Assembly: GCA_943788235.1 (NCBI GenBank)
Contig: CALSPM010000002.1
Span: 1 to 64,000, forward strand
Length of the DNA: 64,000 bases
Reading direction: 5' to 3'
From: an uncultured Cyclobacteriaceae bacterium
Lineage (GTDB): Bacteria; Bacteroidota; Bacteroidia; Cytophagales; Cyclobacteriaceae
Part shown: one piece after another, positions 1 through 7,100 of the stretch
Numbering within the stretch: the first letter of the stretch is position 1
Layout of the letters: every line of letters starts with the position of its first letter
The notes under the pieces: generated by a model
Told to the model about the DNA's origin: nothing
Database searches by the model: none
What the model saw: the letters and a program-made list of their open reading frames with translations, nothing else
Position numbers and translations under genes: made by a program

Positions 1-92
1 CGTCAAATAAAAGTTGACTTTTTCAGATATAAATTAAGCGAGTGTTGATACTAATTTAAATAAATATTTCGATTCTGTTTTTTTCTTTGTCA
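1..92 (-). mobile_element. Relic of the right end of an IS3-family element
   Basis: Bases 1-62 equal, with one mismatch, the reverse complement of the right end of the complete IS copy at 1657-3130 (terminal repeat plus orfB stop region). From about 63 to 92 the match to the orfB tail becomes patchy and then stops. Only the last ~90 bases of a copy in the opposite orientation remain here, and its outermost bases lie left of base 1. It is a relic, not a whole element. Confidence 0.85.
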
Positions 93-100
93 AATCAGAT

Positions 101-122
101 ATCAGCTCATAGCTGATTTTTT
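101..122 (+). terminator. Hairpin with T-run, probable intrinsic terminator
   Basis: A perfect 7-bp stem (ATCAGCT / AGCTGAT) with a 3-base loop is followed by six T. It lies just past the IS relic and reads on the plus strand, so it would stop transcription coming from the relic or from a gene left of the window. From 123 to 381 I see no gene or further structure. Confidence 0.55.
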
Positions 123-381
123 AATTGTCCTTAGGTTTTATATAAGTAAATAATGCCAAAGCCACCATTATAATATCAGGGGTAAAATCTGCGATACCTG
201 CATTCGTGAGTGGAGAAGTTGATGGCCCTTTGATTTTATTAAAGTCAATTTAGGAGGGTATCAAATCACTCAAAAGGTGGGATAGTATTTTGAGTAAATT
301 TGAATAAGAAATAACTAGGTAAGGACCAGCTATTTGCTAATTCCCAATTGAAGAAGCTTTTTTTGACTAAAATCAATGTTT

Positions 382-1437
382 TCAGTGAATTCCATAGAGG
401 TTCTTTTCGATTTTAAATTTATTCCAGTCAAACGATGCATCTTGATAATAATCAAGGTCCCTTTGGCCCATTTGATGGCAAGCCATGCAAGCAATAGAAG
501 TATTGACAAGCATGGCGTTTTTGAGTTCTATTTTTGCGCCATTTTCGATGTTTTTTCTAAAATTCATTACATTCTCTTTGGCGGATGAAATGCGAACGTC
601 CAGAACATCTTTAAATGGCCACGTATCATATTGCGGGACTTGCTTTGCGAGATTGTATACTTGAATTCCTTTTTTCCAGTCACCACTTTTCACTAGCATA
701 TCTCCCATATTGAGATAATAGCCTTCCACATTATGGGGAGCAATCCAGCTATTCCAGCAGGCACGTTTACTTTTCAGGTTTTCATCTGATTGTTCAAGTA
801 CTAAATAGGGTGAGAGATCCGGATTCTCACGATCAAATTTGTCACAGTAGCATTCATCTAAGGTTTTCCATTGCCATGCTAAGCCTTTTTTGAATTGCCA
901 AGAGTCATAAGCAAGTGCACTAAAGACGTATCCAATGGAGAAATAGTTAAATTCAGGCCATTGACGGATGCTTTTTTTTCCATTGAAATATCCTTCCCGG
1001 ACAAGATCATCGTCATCTGAAATGCTACCAACCGTCATTTTTAGATCAGCTAAAAAGGCCAAAACACGTGGGTCGTGAGGATTCATTTGAAAAGATTCAC
1101 CAAAATACTTTAGAGAAAGTGTGCCATGGTCGATAATATTAGGGGGTATGCTTGTTAATTTCTGTCGTTCACTCAGCGCCCATACATGGACCCATCCTAA
1201 ATGATTAACCGTTTCCAAGTGATTGGGGTTTTCGGAATAGGCAGCACTCAAGAAATAACTGATACTATCAATTTTCTCATAATGGCCTAGATGGAATTGT
1301 TGCCAAAAATACGAATTGGCAAACTGGCTCAGGTCGGTTTCCTGACTATTCATGATCTTTTCTCTATTTAAAGTTCTTACCATTGGAGAACAGCTTAGGA
1401 GGAGGCAGCTGAAGATCATTAAAATATATAGTTTCAT
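382..1437 (-). CDS. TPR-like lipoprotein with one c-type haem motif
   Basis: About 351 residues. I start it at the ATG at 1437, not the upstream TTG, because this gives a compact lipoprotein signal (MKLYILMIFS then a lipobox ending LLSC). The middle holds helical TPR-like segments (an NHLGW segment and a later NPHDPRVLAFLADLK segment). Near the C-terminus a single CMACH motif fits covalent c-type haem attachment, followed by only about 30 residues, so a full cytochrome c fold after the motif is unlikely. It is predicted to sit in an envelope membrane facing the periplasm; its partner and function are unknown. It is alone: an IS relic lies downstream and a complete IS upstream. Its promoter region is closely related to that of the truncated gene at 50942-51250. 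The haem role is inferred from the motif alone. Confidence 0.7.
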   Translation of the reverse strand: MKLYILMIFSCLLLSCSPMVRTLNREKIMNSQETDLSQFANSYFWQQFHLGHYEKIDSISYFLSAAYSENPNHLETVNHLGWVHVWALSERQKLTSIPPNIIDHGTLSLKYFGESFQMNPHDPRVLAFLADLKMTVGSISDDDDLVREGYFNGKKSIRQWPEFNYFSIGYVFSALAYDSWQFKKGLAWQWKTLDECYCDKFDRENPDLSPYLVLEQSDENLKSKRACWNSWIAPHNVEGYYLNMGDMLVKSGDWKKGIQVYNLAKQVPQYDTWPFKDVLDVRISSAKENVMNFRKNIENGAKIELKNAMLVNTSIACMACHQMGQRDLDYYQDASFDWNKFKIEKNLYGIH

Positions 1438-1473
1438 AATTTCGGAAATCAGATTAATCAAAGTTTAAAACTA

Positions 1474-1487
1474 ATGGTATATACCAT
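1474..1487. promoter_or_regulatory. 14-bp perfect palindrome upstream of the haem lipoprotein
   Basis: ATGGTATATACCAT reads the same on both strands and lies 37 bases upstream of the ATG at 1437. The position suits an operator for a dimeric regulator. It is not conserved in the related promoter at 51300-51440. Confidence 0.35.
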
Positions 1488-1504
1488 ATTTTTCACCGTC
1501 TTGT

Positions 1505-1615
1505 GGTAAATAGGATACTTTTTGCAGGTGAATTGGATTTTTTGTGGTAGTAGGGAGTGGTTTGAGATGGCTGGGATACCTTAGCCATAAAGGTTCTCTA
1601 TCGGAAAACTTCTAG
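1505..1615 (-). promoter_or_regulatory. Upstream region shared with the gene at 50942-51250
   Basis: This stretch aligns with 51343-51440 over about 100 bases. Shared blocks include GGATACTTTTTG, TTTTTTGTGG, TTGAGAT and ATAAAG. Read on the minus strand, the core (1513-1547) shows two CAAAAA-type half-sites spaced 19-20 bases apart, as expected for a regulator binding direct repeats on one face of DNA. The two copies precede unrelated envelope-protein genes, 75 and 100 bases from their starts. A common regulator is inferred; LytTR-type proteins bind repeats of this kind, but I cannot assign one. Confidence 0.5.
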
Positions 1616-1742
1616 AAACAGGTGCGGGCTCTTGGTGATCTTTTAAATGGAGAAGGTGTATACCGTCAGCAAAAAGTGAACTAATAAGGGTTAAATTATA
1701 AGAGAGTGTTTTAAACAGAGTAAACACTTAAATTTAACTACA

Positions 1743-2090
1743 ATGGGAAAGAAGAGAAATGCAAGTTCATTAATTAGTGAACTAAAAAGGAAGACACGCA
1801 AGGCATATAATTCAGAAGAAAAGATCAGAATTGTAATTGAGGGTATTCGAGGTGAGTTGAGTATTGCTGAACTCTGTCGTAGGGAAGGCATTCATCAAGC
1901 AAACTATTACAAGTGGAGTAAGGATTTCATGGAAGCTGGCAAGCACAGGTTAAATGGTGATACCATGCGAGAAGCCAATACCTCAGAGGTTCAAGAATTA
2001 AAAGGGGAGAACGCCTCTTTAAAGGAACTTGTGGCAGATCTTTCACTAGAAGTGAGAGACTTGAAAAAAAACATTGGCTCACCCGAGTAA
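1743..2090 (+). CDS. IS3-family transposase OrfA
   Basis: 115 residues. The N-terminal half is an HTH_Tnp_1-type helix-turn-helix (ELCRREGIHQANYYKWS, about residues 45-61) that binds the terminal repeats. The C-terminal third (about 80-112) is a leucine-rich coiled coil for multimerisation. Eight consecutive A at 2064-2071 sit in the last codons. Reading in the -1 frame from there is open straight into orfB, so ribosome slippage would produce the OrfAB fusion transposase, the known mechanism of this family. OrfA alone normally acts as a regulator. Confidence 0.9.
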   Translation: MGKKRNASSLISELKRKTRKAYNSEEKIRIVIEGIRGELSIAELCRREGIHQANYYKWSKDFMEAGKHRLNGDTMREANTSEVQELKGENASLKELVADLSLEVRDLKKNIGSPE

Positions 2091-2104
2091 AGAGGAAGAA
2101 GTAC

Positions 2105-3073
2105 ATGCATTACAGTCAAAACGAAAAGATGGAGATCATCCGTCTTGTAGAGCAAAGTGATCTTGGTGTTATCAGAACTCTCAGGCAACTAAAAGTGAAT
2201 AAAACTACCTTTTACAAATGGTATAATGGCTACCAACAGCATGGATATGATGGCTTGGCTCGAAGGTCTGGTAATAGGAAAGAAGTTTGGAATAAGATCA
2301 ACTTAGCTGACAGAGATAAAGTGGTTGAGATTGCTTTAGAACGCCCTGAGTTATCATCTAGAGAGCTGGCATGGCATATCATAGATAAATACAGTTATTA
2401 TATCAGTGAGTCGAGTGTGTATAGGATATTAAAGCTCAATGGTCTTATCACAACTCCTTCATTCAGGATTATGAGTGCCTCTGATAGTTTTCAAGATAAA
2501 ACCACTTCAGTAAATCAGATGTGGCAAACAGACTTCACCTATTTTAAAATAGTTGGATGGGGATGGTATTACTTATCAACCATATTGGATGATTACAGTC
2601 GTTTTATTGTCAACTGGAAGTTGTGTGCCACTATGAAGGCAGAGGATGTAAAACAGACCTTGGATGAGGCTTTATTAGTCGCACAAACCCATGCTCCTCC
2701 AAAGTTACTATCTGATAATGGATCGTGTTACCTATCTATTGAATTAGCAGAATATTTAAATGATCGAAACATGAAACATGTACGAGGTCGACCGCTTCAT
2801 CCACAAACTCAGGGTAAAATTGAACGATATCACAGATCAATGAAAAATGTAGTGAAACTGGATAATTATTACAGCCCAGGGCAGCTAGAGTCTAAAATGA
2901 AGCAATTTGTTCAGTATTACAACTATGAAAGATACCATGAGTCCATCAATAACCTTACTCCTTCTGAGGTCTATTATGGAACTGGAGAACGAAAACTTAG
3001 GCATAGGGAAAAAATCAAACAACAAACTTTAATTGAACGAAAAAAGCAGAATCAAATTAATTATTTAAATTAG
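2105..3073 (+). CDS. IS3-family transposase OrfB, DDE integrase core
   Basis: 322 residues from the internal ATG; in vivo it is probably made mostly as the OrfAB frameshift product, since this frame is open back through the A8 run at 2064-2071. After an N-terminal helix-turn-helix region (about 1-60), the retroviral-integrase-like core shows the DDE triad: D143 (QTDFTY), D204 (LSDNGS) and E240 (GKIERYH). The spacing from the second D to E is 35 residues, exactly the family pattern. No internal stop or frameshift is seen, so the element may be active. It ends 57 bases before the right terminus. Confidence 0.93.
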   Translation: MHYSQNEKMEIIRLVEQSDLGVIRTLRQLKVNKTTFYKWYNGYQQHGYDGLARRSGNRKEVWNKINLADRDKVVEIALERPELSSRELAWHIIDKYSYYISESSVYRILKLNGLITTPSFRIMSASDSFQDKTTSVNQMWQTDFTYFKIVGWGWYYLSTILDDYSRFIVNWKLCATMKAEDVKQTLDEALLVAQTHAPPKLLSDNGSCYLSIELAEYLNDRNMKHVRGRPLHPQTQGKIERYHRSMKNVVKLDNYYSPGQLESKMKQFVQYYNYERYHESINNLTPSEVYYGTGERKLRHREKIKQQTLIERKKQNQINYLN

Positions 3074-3291
3074 TATCAACACTCGCTTAATTTATATCTG
3101 AAAAAGTCCACTTTTATTTGACGACATACAACGAGTAATGATTTTTTATAAAATGTAGCATAGTTAAATATTTGGTTATGATTTTTTAATCAATTTACTC
3201 AGATTTTACAAAATAAAAAAAGAAATTAATCTAATATTTTTTTAATCAATCTCTGATTAAAGAATTTTGAAAACACTCTGTCAGTTGGTAT

Positions 3292-3798
3292 CTAATCCTC
3301 TTTTTGATGGTGATCTTCACCCTCACCTAAACACTTCATGAAATACTCCCTTTCTAACACCTCAAAATAAGCCTCAAACTCCTCCAATATCACCTCTTTA
3401 GAGAAACACTCACAAGTACTATTAATCTCCTTTAAAACGGCTGTATGCATGCCAGATTTCAGTACTCCAACTCTATAATAATCCTTAGCCTTATCACTGA
3501 CTTTTAGCTTACCATGCGCTCGCTTTTTGTGCGTTCCTTTGATTAAGATAAAGTCATGATCTCCTCGAACAATAAAACCAGTATTTTCAAGTTCTTTCAT
3601 AGCGAGAACCACCACATTACCAAAGGGATTAAGACCAGATCTCCGCTCCAGTCCAATACCATTAGCGATGTCTGATTCATCTGCTTGAAGAAAGCCAGCA
3701 GTACTACAATGTGCTTCTAGGAAACAGTAGATTAACTTGGCTTCTTTGGACAGCTGTTTGAAGGTGTGGTCATTCCATTTAAGGGTGTCTAATCTCAT
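3292..3798 (-). CDS. Winged-helix-like protein, copy 1
   Basis: 168 residues from the ATG at 3798. An ATG at 3816 is also in frame but overlaps a promoter -7 box, and the second copy (11579-12055) starts at the equivalent of 3798. The N-terminal 90 residues (KWND..F..L..EAKLIYCFLEAH..AGFLQADESDIANGIG..) follow the pattern of the winged-helix domain in phage replisome organisers and DnaD-like proteins. This resemblance is by eye and the function is not established. The C-terminal half is acidic and cysteine-containing. It is highly similar to copy 2, but the last ~15 residues differ because of a frame change. The homology extends about 110 bases upstream. No partner gene is adjacent. Confidence 0.7.
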   Translation of the reverse strand: MRLDTLKWNDHTFKQLSKEAKLIYCFLEAHCSTAGFLQADESDIANGIGLERRSGLNPFGNVVVLAMKELENTGFIVRGDHDFILIKGTHKKRAHGKLKVSDKAKDYYRVGVLKSGMHTAVLKEINSTCECFSKEVILEEFEAYFEVLEREYFMKCLGEGEDHHQKED

Positions 3799-3813
3799 GT
3801 AATTTGTTTCTTG

Positions 3814-3821
3814 CAAAATTA
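3814..3821 (-). promoter_or_regulatory. Bacteroidota -7 box of winged-helix gene copy 1
   Basis: On the minus strand this reads TAATTTTG, matching TAnnTTTG. It lies 16 bases before the ATG at 3798 and is conserved as TAACTTTG upstream of copy 2. No clear TTTG -33 box is visible; a purine/pyrimidine-biased stretch rich in GGAGG (plus strand) occupies that position in both copies. The implied leader is only about ten bases. Confidence 0.45.
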
Positions 3822-3865
3822 CAGAGGAGGTAGGAGGAGGGTTGTTTTATAAATTATTTGGTAAT

Positions 3866-3911
3866 GGATTAAAACCTATTTTGATTTTGTATTTATTGAG
3901 TACCCTGTAAT
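3866..3911. repeat. Repeat B, copy 1 (leader of winged-helix gene)
   Basis: Contains the 17-base core AAACCTATTTTGATTTT (3872-3888). The same core is found at 12128-12144 and, isolated, at 9891-9907 just after the large secreted-protein gene; a variant lies at 15348-15364. Here it lies upstream of the winged-helix gene and is part of the duplicated gene-plus-leader unit. From 3912 to 4109 I see nothing else of note. Confidence 0.6.
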
Positions 3912-4109
3912 TAAGAGGTACCTACGCATTATTTTTATTAAAAACATAAATAAGACCTTAATAGTCTAGTTTAATTAAAATAGTAAGTATCCATATTTGC
4001 TGATTTTTGATAAATAACAATAGTCTCAATACAATGAGATTATTATTATTTCAGGTTAACTCTTTTTTTATTCAGTTTAGTTTTTTTTCAAAATTTAAAT
4101 CGAACGACA

Positions 4110-7100
4110 ATGAACTTACTATATCGCTTTATTTCCATATCCTTATTGTTTATCTCTATATGGGGGAAGGCTCAAACCGTAACACTTACCATTGACAATC
4201 TTACGATATCCGAAGGTAATTCAGCTACGATCACGGCCACGCTTTCGACGGCCTCAACTTCAGAGACAATCATTTCTTTTGCTTCAACAGGAAGCGCTGT
4301 ACTGGATGGTGATTATGAAGCCAACTATATAGGTAAAGGTGCAGTGACTACAGTTGCTGGTGGCAATGGATCGGGTTCTGCAGCCAATCAGGTAGATTCT
4401 CCCAAGGGAATAACTATTGACGATTTAGGGAATCTGTATGTTACGGAAAGGAATAATCATCGAGTTCAGAAGTGGGCGCCAGGGGCTACTGTCGGGATTA
4501 CGGTTGCTGGCGGTAACGGACAAGGTGATGCAGCCAATCAATTGAATCAACCTATGGATGTAGCAATAGATGCCAATGGAGACATATATGTGGCAGATCA
4601 ATTAAATCACAGAATTCAAAAATGGGTTTCAGGAGCGACAAGTGGTACAACGGTAGCGGGAGTTTCAGGCACGTCGGGCTCTGCTCAAAATCAGTTAAAT
4701 GAACCCCTAGGAATAGCTTTAGATGCCGCTGGTAATTTATATGTTGCGGATGGACAAAATTACAGAATTCAAAAATGGCAGTCAGGGGCTAGCACAGGCT
4801 CCACGGTCGCAGGAGGTAACGGCTATGGTTCAAATGCCAATCAGCTGGCGATACCTGGTTCGATAGCATTTGATGCATCAGGTGATATGTATTTAACTGA
4901 CGGTAATAACCAACGTATTCAAAAATGGTCTCAAGGGGCCTCAGAAGGAGTTACAGTGGCTGGTGGCAATGGTCAAGGTGCTACTTTAAATCAGTTGAAT
5001 AATCCAGCCTCCATAGCTCTTGATCCTGCGGGGAATTTATATGTATCAGAGGGGGGGAATCACCGTGTGACAAAATGGAAACTAGGAGCCTCTGAAGGTA
5101 TTATTGTTGCAGGAGGTAATGGATTTGGTTCTGGTGCAAATCAGTTAAATAATCCTAGAGGTGTGGTTGTTGACCGCTTCGGTAATGTTTATGTGGCTCT
5201 GACTACTGACCATAGCATTAGAAAAGTAACCAATGCGCCACAAATTATTGTGGCCGTAGGTCAAACGACAGCAACAATGATCCTTAAAGCTACCACTGAC
5301 GGAGTCAGTGAAGCTGATGAAACTATTATTTTGACACCAACAGCAACGGGAGCTACTCTGACATCCAGTGATGCTATTACGTTGACGATAGATGACAGCG
5401 TTCCAACGGTCACAGGTGTTACCTCCACAACAGCTAATGGCACTTACAAACAAGGAGATGTAATAGTGATAACAGTGGGATTTAGTGAAGTCGTTAATGT
5501 CACGGGAACTCCTCAGTTAACTTTAGAGACTGGAGATAACGATGCTGTCGTTAATTACAGTAGTGGAACTGGGAGCAATACTTTGACTTTTAATTACACG
5601 ATTGGTTCATCAGAGACATCAAGTGATTTGGATTATAAGGCGACCAATTCCTTAGCATTAAATGGAGGTACGATCAAGGATGCGGCAGGAAATTTGGCTA
5701 CTTTGACTTTGGCCAGTCCTGGAGCAACAAATTCATTGGGAGGAAATAAGGCATTGATTATTGATACGACCGTTCCAACGGTCACAGGAGTTACCTCTAC
5801 AACAGCGAATGGCTCTTACAAACAAGGAGATGTAATAGTGATAACAGTGGGATTTAGTGAAGTCGTTAATGTCACGGGAACTCCTCAGTTAACTTTAGAG
5901 ACTGGAGATAACGATGCTGTCGTTAATTACAGTAGTGGAACTGGGAGCAATACTTTGACTTTTAATTACACGATTGGTTCATCAGAGACATCAAGTGATT
6001 TGGATTATAAGGCGACCAATTCCTTAGCATTAAATGGAGGTACGATCAAGGATGCGGCAGGAAATTTGGCTACTTTGACTTTGGCCAGTCCTGGAGCAAC
6101 AAATTCATTGGGAGGAAATAAGGCATTGATTATTGATACGACCGTTCCAACGGTCACAGGAGTTACCTCTACAACAGCGAATGGCTCTTACAAACAAGGA
6201 GATGTAATAGTGATAACAGTGGGATTTAGTGAAGTCGTTAATGTCACGGGAACTCCTCAGTTAACTTTAGAGACTGGAGATAACGATGCTGTCGTTAATT
6301 ACAGTAGTGGAACTGGGAGCAATACTTTGACTTTTAATTACACGATTGGTTCATCAGAGACATCAAGTGATTTGGATTATAAGGCGACCAATTCCTTAGC
6401 ATTAAATGGAGGTACGATCAAGGATGCGGCAGGAAATTTGGCTACTTTGACTTTGGCCAGTCCTGGAGCAACAAATTCATTGGGAGGAAATAAGGCATTG
6501 ATTATTGATACGACCGTTCCAACGGTCACAGGAGTTACCTCTACAACAGCGAATGGCTCTTACAAACAAGGAGATGTGATAGCGATAACAGTGGAATTTA
6601 GTGAAGTCGTTAATGTTACAGGTACTCCTCAGTTAACTTTAGAGACTGGAGATAACGATGCTGTCGTTAATTACAGTAGTGGAACTGGGAGCAATACTTT
6701 GACTTTTAATTACACGATTGGTTCAGGAGAAACCTCTGATGATCTCGATTACGTATCAACAAATTCTTTGGCGATATCTGTAACAAGTGTGGACGCAGAT
6801 GGTGATGGATTTCCTGATTTAGATGGTAATGGTGATCCTATTCTTAATATTGGCACAATCAAAGATGCAGGATTAAACGATGCGATCTTGACTTTGGCCA
6901 GTCCTGGAGCAACAAATTCATTGGGAGGAAATAAGGACTTAAAGATTAATGAAGCCAACCAGAGTATTCCTAATCATGTTCCCAGTGAGGGTTTGATCAG
7001 TTGGTATCCTTTTAATGGGAACGCCAATGATGAGAGTGGTTCAGGAAATAATGGTGTAGTTAGTGGAGCAACCTTATCCTCTGATGCAAATGGGAACGCC

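Larger units (their letters stand above)
1657..3130 (+). mobile_element. Complete IS3-family insertion sequence
   Basis: 1474 bp with imperfect terminal inverted repeats. Both ends begin TGTAT and share the blocks CGTCA, AAAAGTG and, further in, GAGTGTT. It carries orfA and orfB in the -1 frame relation usual for IS3, with a run of eight A near the end of orfA. The flanking bases (AGG left, ACG right) do not form a clear target duplication, so the insertion may be old or rearranged. Relics of the same right end lie at 1-92 and 50888-50941. Confidence 0.9.

Noticed and set aside
1651-3136. Target-site duplication of the intact IS
   Set aside because: Left flank AGG and right flank ACG do not match over three or four bases.
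5145-5453. Minus-strand frames inside the giant protein gene (also 6749-6958, 7568-7946)
   Set aside because: They mirror the low-complexity coding text of the plus strand and have no promoter or protein-like pattern of their own.
5401-6951. Tandem repeats as a CRISPR array
   Set aside because: The 372-base units are coding, in frame and contiguous without spacers.
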